A stretch of DNA of 64,000 nucleotides, from positions 12,394 to 76,393 of the forward strand of contig USJW01000005.1 in the NCBI GenBank assembly GCA_900555045.1, in the 5' to 3' direction. This document shows positions 27,101 to 34,927 of this stretch, one piece after another. The position numbers and the translations under genes are program-made. Within the stretch, counting starts at the first letter, position 1, and every line of letters begins with the position of its first letter. The notes below the pieces were generated by a model. It was not told where the DNA came from and searched no databases. It saw only the letters and a list, made by a program, of their open reading frames with translations. The DNA is from an uncultured Clostridium sp. Its GTDB lineage: Bacteria; Bacillota; Clostridia; Lachnospirales; Lachnospiraceae.

Positions 27101-28931
27101 AAATTCCGACGCGTTCCATCAGTGTCAGCGCCCGCTCCGGCTCCTTGCTGGAAATCAACAACGCATTCTGGGCACAGATCTTCACTGTGCGCTCGCACAG
27201 CTCCGGTTCAATTTCACGCAGCTCTTTTCCGCCCTTTTCAAGCCATTTAAGCGCTTCCCAGGCCGCGCCCATCTCCCCCTCGATCCTGCCGTCCAATATC
27301 TCGCTCAACATGTATGCGCACGCCTTCACGTCCCCTCTGGACCTCGCCAGCGCCGCCGCCTTTTCTAAGTCTTTAAGCTTCTCCGTGCACAGTTTAAACA
27401 GCGCTTCCTTCGCCTCAGCATTTCCGTTCGAGGCACTTAGACACAGCGGTTTTAATGCCTCCTGATACTGTTCATTCTGTAAGTAATGCATCCCCAGCTC
27501 ATGGAATTTGTCGGCCATTCTCTGCTCCTCCTCGGAGCAGATGTACTCCTCTGTGCCGAACAGCGCCATCCGGCGCTTCCACTCGTTCTCGCAGGCCCCC
27601 ACAAAGTCTTCCATCTCCAGGTCCCCCTGGTATTGATACACCTTTTTTTTAAAAAACAGAAAACGCTGTTCTTCCCGGACACAGCTCTTCGTCTCCTGGT
27701 ACTTTTTCCACATCTGCTCTACCGGCAGCCGGATTGCCTCAGCATACGCCTTCCAGCTGTCGTAGCTCCCCGTTGATACCTGGAACCACTCCGGGTGTTC
27801 CTGCAAAAACTGGCTTACGCCGGGGAGCTCGCCGTCCTTGATCCGCTGCTCCAGCTTTGCGATCTCACCGGCTACCTGCTTGGCAATCTCCGGGTCTTGG
27901 CAGCTGCGCTGGTAATAAAACAATGCCTGTTTCGGGTCCTTCTCTTTCAAAAGGTTCGCCAAATTCTGGGCACCCTTGTCGCACCCGCCATCCGCCGATA
28001 CGCGAAACCAATTCTCAGCGGCCTGCAAATCATGCCCTTGGAACCCAGAATCCAGATATATTGCTCCGATATTGTTGGCCGCCGCTGTGAAACTATAACT
28101 CTTGGAAGGTACCTTCTTGTATATTTCCAGCTTTTTGGCAAAATTTCTTTCCCGAAGCGCCCACTGAAACAAAAAATTTCCATACTCATTGATCAGGCGC
28201 ATCCGCTTAGAAGATAGCTCACCGCCGGTCTCCTCATCCTTCATGCTGAGTAACGACCTAAAAAGCACATCCGCCTCATCTTCCATCCTGTTATCGCCCA
28301 GCTTTTTCGCGCGCTCCCACTTGCTCTGAAAGAGCTCTCTTTTTTCCTGCTGGATTTTCCGTTTGAGCTCAAGCATCTCCTGGCGGCGGCGCTCCTCCTC
28401 CTGCCGGCGACGCTCCTCCTCCTGGGCTCTTCTTAAGCGTTCCTCATACTCCTGCTGCTGTCTCTTGCGTTCGGCCTCCTGTTCAATTGCCAGCCGTTTG
28501 CGCTCCGCCTCCTGCTCCATGGCCCTGCGCTTAGCCGCCTGCTCCCTCTGCCAGCGCTCAGCCTGCTCTCTCTGCTGGTCCCGCTGCCGCTGTGCGGCCG
28601 CCTCCTGGCGCTGTTTAATCCTCGGGCGGATAAACTGCTCAAAGGCCCCGTCCGCGGCTCCGTTTGGATAGCGCCGCACAAATTCCTCAATGTCATCCCG
28701 GACAGCCACGTCTGCGTACCTTCCGGCGTTTCCTTTCCCGTTAAACCCATAGCAGCGCATGATGCTGGACACGCGCTTTCCCGCCTGGCTCTGGTTGTCG
28801 TGCAGCACCTTCTCCGCGACCTCCTGCATACTGTAGCAGTGCTTGTCGCACAGGTACACATACATGACCTCCACCCGGGTGGACAGCCGCACCGATTGCA
28901 ACGCCATGAAATCACTCTCTGTTGCTCCCAT
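24111..28931 (-). CDS. giant coiled-coil/Sel1-repeat protein, partner of the KAP NTPase
   Basis: 1606 residues, no signal peptide or membrane segment. Residues about 10-105 are a compact domain I do not recognise (YVYLCDKHCYSMQEVAEKVL, then GFNGKGNAGRY and FVRRYPNGA). Residues about 107-230 are a highly charged Glu/Arg/Gln coiled coil. Residues about 230-1450 are helical repeats with clear Sel1-type units (AANNIGAIYLDSG, AQNNLGAMYMYGLG, AALNLGTLYYERGN). The last ~150 residues form a separate region ending in a module that resembles the C-terminus of the KAP protein. The start has GGGGGAT upstream, 16 bases after the KAP stop. I see no nuclease, kinase or protease motif. It looks like a scaffold or sensor working with the NTPase. 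Confidence 0.85.
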   Translation of the reverse strand: MGATESDFMALQSVRLSTRVEVMYVYLCDKHCYSMQEVAEKVLHDNQSQAGKRVSSIMRCYGFNGKGNAGRYADVAVRDDIEEFVRRYPNGAADGAFEQFIRPRIKQRQEAAAQRQRDQQREQAERWQREQAAKRRAMEQEAERKRLAIEQEAERKRQQQEYEERLRRAQEEERRRQEEERRRQEMLELKRKIQQEKRELFQSKWERAKKLGDNRMEDEADVLFRSLLSMKDEETGGELSSKRMRLINEYGNFLFQWALRERNFAKKLEIYKKVPSKSYSFTAAANNIGAIYLDSGFQGHDLQAAENWFRVSADGGCDKGAQNLANLLKEKDPKQALFYYQRSCQDPEIAKQVAGEIAKLEQRIKDGELPGVSQFLQEHPEWFQVSTGSYDSWKAYAEAIRLPVEQMWKKYQETKSCVREEQRFLFFKKKVYQYQGDLEMEDFVGACENEWKRRMALFGTEEYICSEEEQRMADKFHELGMHYLQNEQYQEALKPLCLSASNGNAEAKEALFKLCTEKLKDLEKAAALARSRGDVKACAYMLSEILDGRIEGEMGAAWEALKWLEKGGKELREIEPELCERTVKICAQNALLISSKEPERALTLMERVGICSGEEYGTVCLEMALSCMNTDKKRAAGYLKTASQQGIVQGKQLYAEYLLSEENDEKSKMEGIELLSELAEQGKEDAASRLAELYYQGKIVETDYEKSVYYFEKLSSPKEYTNYFRAVYCLANLKREAKEWKEAFRLNTIAANGNIGGAQNNLGAMYMYGLGTEKNEEEGEKWYRISAENNNARAALNLGTLYYERGNLEEAKRFLEQARAGQMQGAEKVLLEVEGLLEKRRRLEGYKEEFQSRFARRDYDEAITILEKIHEEFPEDEIYSEMLIPCLEESDGDMREFEKHEKLAENYLMQGENALAWEHYKVSRTLKHEEIIFVLSAREEYKEDELDNRISKWRLDFMRLCVDTNLDKTTLGELFEEYCNPKQLLECKSFGDDDETRMLLRLYRMYLELKTDIAWKFKDYEAAAEWLAARYVVKGKGYHYPAEAGILAHVENEKLKDKIETYSRAWETYESFLEQNQLEDPYENNVLMKYLVKRYPSAIGFGFFDDYLSKRIKTPEENRALECRALTVLLALTKSKPVLRALYRLGHGYTENTLVSLAELNTHVVNCVLDFQRDTWEIQLDDRGMEYYVAGQELKDPDKLICWFLSKPWNSQYQVGLEAMAGDLENGESSRWSETICENRLSLEASGDCLDGKQPVDVLSEAIRGAAQKYLGTQNYKAAAAVLRLINLWPYRQEIEAEEMALSQMLLETPVHCAKDCAVLGDYYWNHREKSDAVEKAVSCYEAYVKERAERWEKEIAREPGVEYVMDDGGSADTEEEYLEEFCKKYDREITFRLGQLYLQGDEIGQDTDQAKAYFELCAKLTCNREGMKPWIQVCDVVKRASAGKCASGVGEAREEAGAAPVTGGNLRPLEQLLHKGEKALAIVVDGVDSREKITAKGFTAAMKWVIERECAGNPEGREKLEQIITLKNGKKLPGGLPARFFSPMLPPEEQKNFTIPETSVKQIEGTNLVLLFHYSSELLCEILVNVLKYMGADLDRFQLVIDSEA

Positions 28932-28947
28932 TTTTTATCCCCCGCCG

Positions 28948-30687
28948 TCAAATTTCCTTTCTGTGGGCCAACCTCAGCTCCAGCTTAAGCTCGCTCTGCG
29001 CAATTCCCATCGCATTCATCAGCGCGCGCAGCTGGCTGATCTTGGCGGTATTTCCCGATTTTCCCTCCACGACAAGGTCAGTCCCCTGTATCCGTGTGGG
29101 TGCCGCGATTTTCTCCCGCCTGGAACCATAGAACAGCGTCTCAAGCACCTTCGGCGTCCCGCTCTCCTTCACCTGCAAAAGCTTCTTTTTGTCCTTCTCA
29201 TATAGCTTCCCGAGCACTGTCTGGAACATGCGCGCAAAGGTATCTACCTCCGTCCGCTCCCCCATAAAGGTGAACGCGCAGATCTTGGCGCTGTCCCATT
29301 TGTCCGGCAGATTCGTGCGCTCGATCGGTTCCGTGAGCGAGTACTCGGTGTACTCCGAATCCCATCCATGCTCGTACCGGATCGCGTGGTTGCTCTTCTC
29401 TCCCTCCGTCTGGTTCCCGGTGGCCGTGATGGTGGAGAAGCTGATCACCTCGCGCATCATGGTCACGTCCTGCTCCGTCAGTCCCTTAGTGGAATTCTCA
29501 ATCACAAGCCCCACAAAGCCCTCCAACAGGTCGGAATACTGCTGCCAGTTTTCCTCCGTGATCTCATATTTCTCCAGCTTCTTTTGCAGCTCCTCGTTGA
29601 GCTCGCTGTACCCCTTCTCTGTGGACAGAGTGTTTAAATCCTGGGGTTCCAAATCCCCGCGGTTCTCCACAATAAAGTTGTACAGATTGTCGTAGGAGTG
29701 CTGCAGGCACAAAAGCGCCAAAAGCACAATTTTTCTGTACTCGTCGTCCTCGCTGTCGGAGATAATATCGAGCAGGGAGTACAGGTTAAACAGCCGCTTC
29801 ATGGACCGCGGGTTTGTGCCCGTGGTATTCTGTATGAATTCCACCAGCTGCGCCCTGCGCTCCTTGTCCTGAATCCGGATGGAAAGCGCCTTAAGTATAT
29901 CCTCCACATACTGTTTGATGTTGTAGTTTGCCACCGGCATCTTGAACGGGACCTGTATGATCTTGTCAAAAAAGCTCCTCCCCTTGGAGTCCTCCATATC
30001 CCCGAACTTATCGCGGATTCCCCGCTGTACCACCCCGTAGTCGATGGCCAGGACATAGACGCAGTTGGTGCAGTCAAGGAACAGCTTTAACACCTCCAGC
30101 AGCTCCACCGCGCGGGTCGGATTTAAGCGGTCTAAGTCGTCCACGAACACCACCACACGGCTCATCTTCTTCTCTTTTACCACCTTGTCGATGCACGCCT
30201 GGAACTGCTTCTTAAAATTGACCATCAGCTCGGAAGCGCTCTTTGCGCGGCCTCCGTCCAGCTCCTCATCCAGGAAGCTGCCGACGCGCTCGCCCACCAG
30301 CCGGTCCGCCGCGGCCAGCGTCATCGTCTTGAGCAGTCCCACCGCCTGCTTTAACCGCTTGGAGTCCGCGTCGTCCATCGCCAGCTTGTCCACCAGATCG
30401 CTGATAAACAGCACGCTCAGCTGCTCCCCGCTGTCGAACTGAGAATACTGCCATGTGTTAAACCAGATCGTCTTGATCTTCTCCCCCAGCCTCTGGTTGA
30501 CCATATTCATCATGCTGGTCTTGCCGCTCCCCCAGTCCCCCTGGATCGCGATGGTCATGGGCGTGTCGCAGCGCTCGATGAACGTCGCCAGACCTCCCAC
30601 ATATTTGTCAATTCCCAGCTGGTCCTTCGCCGCATCCTCCACCGGAATATCCGTGAATGTGTGCAGCTGCATCGCATTATCCCTCAT
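28948..30687 (-). CDS. KAP family P-loop NTPase
   Basis: 579 residues. KAP NTPases are STAND-like ATPases; known members include the phage-exclusion protein PifA, QatA of the Qatuor defence system and animal Kidins220. Walker A is GDWGSGKTS at 50-58, and Walker B is VVFVDDLDRLNP near 173-184, followed by the typical NCVYVLAIDYGVVQRGI. The pair of membrane helices inserted in many KAP proteins is not visible, so this copy is probably cytoplasmic. The last ~45 residues resemble the C-terminus of the downstream protein. GGAGG lies 7 bases before the ATG. It is the first gene of a two-gene operon with its own promoter. Confidence 0.92.
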   Translation of the reverse strand: MRDNAMQLHTFTDIPVEDAAKDQLGIDKYVGGLATFIERCDTPMTIAIQGDWGSGKTSMMNMVNQRLGEKIKTIWFNTWQYSQFDSGEQLSVLFISDLVDKLAMDDADSKRLKQAVGLLKTMTLAAADRLVGERVGSFLDEELDGGRAKSASELMVNFKKQFQACIDKVVKEKKMSRVVVFVDDLDRLNPTRAVELLEVLKLFLDCTNCVYVLAIDYGVVQRGIRDKFGDMEDSKGRSFFDKIIQVPFKMPVANYNIKQYVEDILKALSIRIQDKERRAQLVEFIQNTTGTNPRSMKRLFNLYSLLDIISDSEDDEYRKIVLLALLCLQHSYDNLYNFIVENRGDLEPQDLNTLSTEKGYSELNEELQKKLEKYEITEENWQQYSDLLEGFVGLVIENSTKGLTEQDVTMMREVISFSTITATGNQTEGEKSNHAIRYEHGWDSEYTEYSLTEPIERTNLPDKWDSAKICAFTFMGERTEVDTFARMFQTVLGKLYEKDKKKLLQVKESGTPKVLETLFYGSRREKIAAPTRIQGTDLVVEGKSGNTAKISQLRALMNAMGIAQSELKLELRLAHRKEI

Positions 30688-30736
30688 CTCTTGTCCTCCG
30701 TACCTTCTTCATACAATATTTGGAACTTATGGCACC

Positions 30737-30742
30737 ATTATA
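30737..30742 (-). promoter_or_regulatory. -10 box upstream of the KAP/Sel1 operon
   Basis: A perfect TATAAT read leftwards, 50 bases before the KAP start, in an AT-rich stretch (30720-30840) unlike the GC-rich surroundings. The -35 position reads TTTTTA at 17-base spacing, a poor match, so expression may be low or activator-dependent. Confidence 0.5.
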
Positions 30743-30871
30743 GCACTCTTTACAGTATATAAAAAGTCGCTTTTGGCAATATTTTGTATATTATTCCGAT
30801 ATTTTGTTATTTTATAGACAATTTAGATCAGCTTATAAGGAGCTATACACATACCGTGAAATGGGCTGCTG

Positions 30872-30930
30872 ACAAAAAAGAGCTGAATATCCAGCACAAG
30901 AAACGTGCAGGATATTCAGCCTTTTTTGTT
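30872..30930 (-). terminator. terminator after the 88-residue gene
   Basis: GCTGAATATCC (30882-30892) pairs perfectly with GGATATTCAGC (30910-30920), with A-runs on one side and T-runs on the other, so it can work on both strands. It isolates the KAP operon from the genes upstream. Confidence 0.85.
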
Positions 30931-30992
30931 GGAGTATATTAATCTCATTTCTCGCTGGCGGCTTCCTCTGCGGCCTGCAGCAGGCCTTTCTT

Positions 30993-31259
30993 TTAATCCA
31001 TGTTCCATATGCGGCATTGTGGGGAACACCATCCAACTATATAGTCCAAAATATCTGCGATATAATCGCGAGAAAGGCCATCTTCTAAACGGTTGTGATA
31101 TTGAAATAATGCTTGATACGCACGCTCCTTTTCTACACCTAAATCACGCAATGTTATCAGAAATTTATATCCCTGCTGCACCCTGGCATGATAGTTCTCT
31201 TCTGTGACCGACAAAGATAGCATCTTGATTTGGTCAAGTATTTCTTCACTATTATTCAT
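30993..31259 (-). CDS. small helical protein of unknown function
   Basis: 88 residues, all-helical in appearance, with blocks EENYHARVQQGYKFLITLRDLG, ERAYQALFQYH and DYIADILDYIVGWC. There is no signal peptide, membrane segment or known motif. It starts 9 bases after the FMN reductase stop and is followed by a strong terminator, so it is the second gene of that unit. The Shine-Dalgarno is weak, consistent with coupling to the upstream gene. I cannot assign a function. Confidence 0.65.
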   Translation of the reverse strand: MNNSEEILDQIKMLSLSVTEENYHARVQQGYKFLITLRDLGVEKERAYQALFQYHNRLEDGLSRDYIADILDYIVGWCSPQCRIWNMD

Positions 31260-31268
31260 CGCCCATCA

Positions 31269-31814
31269 TCACCCGATCGATCTCCCCATCTCATACGCCG
31301 CCCGCAGCGCCTCCGGCCGGTTCTTAATCTCCCCGATCCCGTCCGCACCGGTGCCGCGCACCACGCCCGAGAGCTCCGCCCGCTCAAAGCAGTCCACAAA
31401 GCCCTTAAGACCCTTCACCGCCGCGTCCATGGAGCGGCCGTCCTCGTCGGCCGAGGTAGCCAGGAGATACACCTGGCGGAAGCGGTACTCCGAACCGTAG
31501 AGCGGGTTTAAGCGGTCGATCAGCGTCTTCATCTGCCCGGACATCTCATAGTAGTAAATCGGCGTCGCAAACACTAACACATCTGCATGAAACACCTGCT
31601 GTGCAATCTGGTTGGCGTCGTCCTTCAGCACGCACGCCCCCGTCTTCAGGCAGGCCAGGCAGCCCTGACAGAAGCCGATCTTCTTGCCAGACAGGCTGAT
31701 CTTCTCCACCTCGTGCCCCGCCTCCATCGCGCCTCTTATAAACTCATCCGCCAGCGCCTCCGAGTTTCCGCCTCTGCGCAGGCTGGTGGAAATCACAAGT
31801 ACCCGTTTTCCCAT
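31269..31814 (-). CDS. NADPH-dependent FMN reductase / flavodoxin-like iron-sulfur flavoprotein
   Basis: 181 residues. Flavodoxin fold with FMN phosphate loop STSLRRGGNSEALADEF, a small Cys motif CQGCLACLKTGAC at about 51-63 as in iron-sulfur flavoproteins, then FATPIYYYEMSGQMKTLIDR. Such enzymes reduce quinones, azo compounds or metals with NAD(P)H. AAAGGAGGACGAATAAA precedes the ATG at 31814. It is divergent from the arsR gene, with about 200 bases between them, and could be under the same control. The substrate is not predictable. Confidence 0.88.
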   Translation of the reverse strand: MGKRVLVISTSLRRGGNSEALADEFIRGAMEAGHEVEKISLSGKKIGFCQGCLACLKTGACVLKDDANQIAQQVFHADVLVFATPIYYYEMSGQMKTLIDRLNPLYGSEYRFRQVYLLATSADEDGRSMDAAVKGLKGFVDCFERAELSGVVRGTGADGIGEIKNRPEALRAAYEMGRSIG

Positions 31815-31949
31815 TTTATTCGTCCTCCTTTGCGTTATGAGCTCTATTATAGTGCGGCGGGGCCGCGGCATCAAATACTTAGATTCTATCACATATCATG
31901 CCCGCCGGGCATAGAGGCGCCTCTCCCAAGAATCACCCCAAAATAACCA

Positions 31950-31978
31950 TTGACATTCCCCCTCCCGCGCCCTATACT
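31950..31978 (+). promoter_or_regulatory. promoter of arsR-like gene
   Basis: TTGACA (31950-31955), a 17-base spacer and TATACT (31973-31978), an almost ideal promoter, immediately upstream of the operator at 31983-32002. Confidence 0.85.
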
Positions 31979-31982
31979 ATAC

Positions 31983-32002
31983 ATATCAAAAAATTTTGAT
32001 AT
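31983..32002. promoter_or_regulatory. ArsR-type operator, copy 1
   Basis: ATATCAAAA and TTTTGATAT form a perfect inverted repeat around two bases; the core is ATCAA-N6-TTGAT. It lies at the expected transcription start of the ArsR gene, so binding would block its own promoter. Confidence 0.8.
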
Positions 32003-32014
32003 GAGGTGACCGGC

Positions 32015-32326
32015 ATGGATACAAACCACCAGAAAAATGCCAAGGTATTCAAGGCTCTGTGCGACCCCAACCGCCTTGCGATCCTGGAGCTCCTGCGCAG
32101 CGGCGAGAAGTGCGCCTGCGTGCTCATCGACCGCCTGGACATGGGCCAGTCCGCCGTGTCCTACCACATGAAAATATTGTGCGAATCCGGCATCGTGACC
32201 AGCCGCCAGGAGGGCAAATGGACCCACTACCAGCTGAGCCGCGAGGGAAGCGAGGCCGCCGTCTCGCTGCTCGCCCGCCTGACCACCCCGGACCCGAACG
32301 GCTCCTGCGAGGACTGCAGCCAATGA
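32015..32326 (+). CDS. ArsR-family metal(loid)-responsive repressor
   Basis: 103 residues, winged HTH. The FKALCDPNRLAILELL helix, then the metal-binding pair in GEKCACVLIDRLDMGQSAVSYHMKIL (an ELCVCDL-type site carrying Cys-Ala-Cys) and the wing RQEGKWTHYQL are seen. The C-terminus has two more Cys residues (CEDCSQ), often extra ligands. ATG at 32015 has GAGGTG upstream; the GTG 9 bases earlier lies inside that site. It precedes the permease/thioredoxin genes, each unit having its own operator. Arsenite, antimonite or a soft metal is the likely signal. Confidence 0.93.
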   Translation: MDTNHQKNAKVFKALCDPNRLAILELLRSGEKCACVLIDRLDMGQSAVSYHMKILCESGIVTSRQEGKWTHYQLSREGSEAAVSLLARLTTPDPNGSCEDCSQ

Positions 32327-32366
32327 GAAACGCCATCTGAGTGATGGTTTTTCTTTCGCATGACAC

Positions 32367-32382
32367 ATCAATTTATTTTGAT
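32367..32382. promoter_or_regulatory. ArsR-type operator, copy 2
   Basis: ATCAA-N6-TTGAT again, matching the core at 31985-32000 in both arms and spacing, about 30 bases before the permease start and after the arsR stop. It implies separate repression of the permease unit. Confidence 0.75.
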
Positions 32383-32412
32383 ATGAAAATCAAATGGAGG
32401 GACTAAAAACCT

Positions 32413-33426
32413 ATGCAAACTCTGCAATCCATCTGGCTGTTCATCCAGGACCAGCTCCTGGGAATGAAATGGCTGAACGCCGTGATCGGCGATGCCTTAA
32501 GCGCACTGGGGTTAGACACCGCTTCCCGCCTGGGCGGAAGCGTCCGTTTTTTCCTGTACGACGTGATCAAAATCACTGTGCTGCTGTGTTTTCTGATCTT
32601 TATGATTTCCTACATCCAGAGCTACTTTCCGCCGGAGCGCAGCAAAAAGATTCTGGGCCGCTTTCACGGCATCTGGGCCAATATAATCTCCGCCCTGCTG
32701 GGGACCGTGACCCCCTTCTGCTCCTGCTCGTCGATCCCGCTCTTTATCGGATTTACCGGCGCAGGGCTGCCCCTGGGCGTGACCTTCTCCTTCCTGATCT
32801 CCTCCCCCATGGTGGACCTGGGAAGCCTGCTTTTGCTCACCGGCATCTTCGGCGCAAAGGTGGCGCTCATCTACGTGGCCGTTGGTCTTCTGATCGCAGT
32901 GGCGGGCGGCACGTTGATTGAGAAGCTGCACATGGAGCCCTACGTGGAGGAATTTATCCGAAACGCGGGCCGAATCGACATCGACGCCCCCACCCTGACC
33001 TACCGCGAGCGCCTCACGTACGCCAGGGATCAGGTGGCCGCCACGTTCAAAAAGGTATTTCCCTACATCCTGGTGGGCGTGGGCATCGGCGCCGTCATCC
33101 ACAACTGGATCCCCGAGCACTGGATCGAGGCGGTTTTAGGCAGCCGCAATCCTCTGGGCGTCCTCATCGCCACGCTGGTGGGCGTTCCCATGTACGCGGA
33201 CATCTTCGGCACAATCCCCGTGGCGGAGGCCCTTCTGTACAAGGGAGCCCAACTTGGCACCATCCTCTCCTTCATGATGGCGGTCACCACCTTAAGCCTG
33301 CCGTCCATGATCATGCTGCGCAAGGCCGTGAAGCCGCGGCTCCTGGGCCTGTTCATCGGGATCTGCACGGTGGGGATCGTGATTGTGGGCTACTTTTTCA
33401 ACGCATTCCAATTTTTACTCATTTAA
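32413..33426 (+). CDS. ArsP/YraQ-like permease (DUF318 family)
   Basis: 337 residues with about eight membrane segments in two homologous halves. The family signature PFCSCSSIPLFIGF (around residue 103) and the second-half loop GVPMYADIFGTIPVAEAL are present. ArsP members export organic arsenicals; others are uncharacterised. Its position behind an ArsR gene and its own ArsR-type operator supports metalloid efflux. AATGGAGG lies upstream of the start. A thioredoxin-like gene follows after 22 bases. Confidence 0.9.
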   Translation: MQTLQSIWLFIQDQLLGMKWLNAVIGDALSALGLDTASRLGGSVRFFLYDVIKITVLLCFLIFMISYIQSYFPPERSKKILGRFHGIWANIISALLGTVTPFCSCSSIPLFIGFTGAGLPLGVTFSFLISSPMVDLGSLLLLTGIFGAKVALIYVAVGLLIAVAGGTLIEKLHMEPYVEEFIRNAGRIDIDAPTLTYRERLTYARDQVAATFKKVFPYILVGVGIGAVIHNWIPEHWIEAVLGSRNPLGVLIATLVGVPMYADIFGTIPVAEALLYKGAQLGTILSFMMAVTTLSLPSMIMLRKAVKPRLLGLFIGICTVGIVIVGYFFNAFQFLLI

Positions 33427-33448
33427 AATACATCAGGAGGTATGAAAC

Positions 33449-33796
33449 ATGAAGCTGTTTGGAAAAAAGAAGGAAGACAACTGCTGCACCGGGGCCGGCA
33501 ACACCGCTGCCCCCGCTCCCACTCCCGCCGCGGAGACGCCCGCTAAGCCGGAAGCCGGGGTCAAGGTCCTGGGCTCCGGCTGCGCAAAGTGCAACGAGCT
33601 GGAGGCCAACACCCGCGCCGCCCTTGAAGAGCTCGGGATGGACACTGCCATCGACCACGTGACGGATTTCACCCAGATCGCCGCCTACGGGGTCATGAGC
33701 ACCCCGGCGCTGGTGGTGGACGGAAAGGTGGTCTGCTACGGGAAGGTGTTAAAAAAAGACGAGGTGAAGGCGCTCCTGGCAAAGGCCCGGGGGTAA
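33449..33796 (+). CDS. thioredoxin-fold redox-active disulfide protein
   Basis: 115 residues. An N-terminal ~38-residue linker with a Cys-Cys pair (DNCCTG) precedes a small thioredoxin/glutaredoxin fold with active site GSGCAKCNELE, the conserved cis-Pro in MSTPALVVDG, and a C-terminal helix. This matches the TM0996/MTH895 small redox family, commonly next to DUF318 permeases. AGGAGG lies upstream of the ATG. It may supply electrons or deliver substrate to the permease. Confidence 0.88.
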   Translation: MKLFGKKKEDNCCTGAGNTAAPAPTPAAETPAKPEAGVKVLGSGCAKCNELEANTRAALEELGMDTAIDHVTDFTQIAAYGVMSTPALVVDGKVVCYGKVLKKDEVKALLAKARG

Positions 33797-33857
33797 GCTT
33801 CCTTAGCTTCCCTTGTCACCCACAGGCCGCGCCGGCGGGTGAGACCATCCACCCTGA

Positions 33858-33892
33858 AATGCCCTGAAGGCGATCGCTTTCAGGGCATTTTT
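33858..33892 (+). terminator. terminator of the arsR-permease-thioredoxin unit
   Basis: ATGCCCTGAA pairs with TTCAGGGCAT, followed by TTTTT, about 60 bases after the thioredoxin stop. Confidence 0.85.
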
Positions 33893-34073
33893 CCGTTCCA
33901 TCCAATTTTCAAATTTCTCAACCATTTCTTCATAAATTTCGCCACTAAAAAGTAAAACGCCCGGAATCTTTATATGGTAAAATAGTAAAATCACCCCTCA
34001 AAGTGGTTCGGCGCTGTGAGCCATATACATACACCAGATCCTATCCCCCGCACTTCAGAAAGGAGCGTTTTCA

Positions 34074-34913
34074 ATGAAGCCGTTCACCCGCCTGTTTCCC
34101 GTCATAGCATTGGCTGCCGCAATGGTATCGGCTGCCGGAACACTACTCGTCGGCTGCGCCGGCGGTTCCGCCTCCGCCGTCGTCTCCTCCGCCGTCGTTT
34201 CCGAGGCCGCCGGGTCCGAAACCGCTGGGTCCGAAGCCACCAGGCCCGCGCCCTCCACCTCCCTTCAGGCAGACAGCCGCCTGCTCATGGCCGACGGAAA
34301 GCTTTACCGCGGCACTTCTGAGACAGGCCCCATGGGGGATTCCGACAGCGTGGACGGCCATATCCGCTCCTCCGTGAAGCCGGACGAGACGCCTGGAGCG
34401 GAGGGAGAGTCCAACTTCGGCTGCATCGAAAATCCCTACACCATGGATTTCGGCGACGGCTTCATCATGGTCCTCTTGGAGGACAACGAGTGGCACATCT
34501 TCCGCGCGGCGGAGCCGTCCGAAGTCTCCGGCTCCCTCTGCGCGTTTATCACGCGGATCGACCAGGACAAGCTCTATGTGGACACCGCAGAGTGGGTAAC
34601 CCCCGAGGACACTGACCGGGTCCGGGAGCTGGGACTTTCGGAGCGCGACATGCCCGACGGGTACTACATCTACAACCCCAGCCGCTCCCGGACAGTCCTC
34701 ACCCTAACCGACCACACCACCTACCGCTTCATTGACTGGGGCGGCGACTTTGTGTCCCCGACCGACCTAAGCGAGCGCCAGGTTGAGACCACGGACAAGA
34801 GCAAATTTCTCCAGTATCTGGACACCTACGAGAATTCCACACCGGGGATGCCGTTTTTTATCGAGGTGGAAGACGGCAGCGTGCGCTTGATTGAGGAGAA
34901 ACCCATAGCATAG
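34074..34913 (+). CDS. lipoprotein of unknown function
   Basis: 279 residues. Signal peptide with lipobox LLVGC (Cys28), then a Ser/Ala/Glu/Thr linker to about residue 60, and a body of mainly beta strands (FGDGFIMVLLEDNEWHIFR, LCAFITRIDQDKLYVDTAEWV, TYRFIDWGGDF). The middle of the body resembles the small beta domains of other clostridial lipoproteins but I cannot name a family. GAAAGGAGCG precedes the ATG. It is a single-gene unit ended by a bidirectional hairpin. Confidence 0.75.
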   Translation: MKPFTRLFPVIALAAAMVSAAGTLLVGCAGGSASAVVSSAVVSEAAGSETAGSEATRPAPSTSLQADSRLLMADGKLYRGTSETGPMGDSDSVDGHIRSSVKPDETPGAEGESNFGCIENPYTMDFGDGFIMVLLEDNEWHIFRAAEPSEVSGSLCAFITRIDQDKLYVDTAEWVTPEDTDRVRELGLSERDMPDGYYIYNPSRSRTVLTLTDHTTYRFIDWGGDFVSPTDLSERQVETTDKSKFLQYLDTYENSTPGMPFFIEVEDGSVRLIEEKPIA

Positions 34914-34927
34914 CTTCCATAAAAAGT

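Noticed and set aside
33803..33994. 63-residue leftward frame after the thioredoxin gene
   Set aside because: It runs through the terminator hairpin at 33858-33892 and has no ribosome site.
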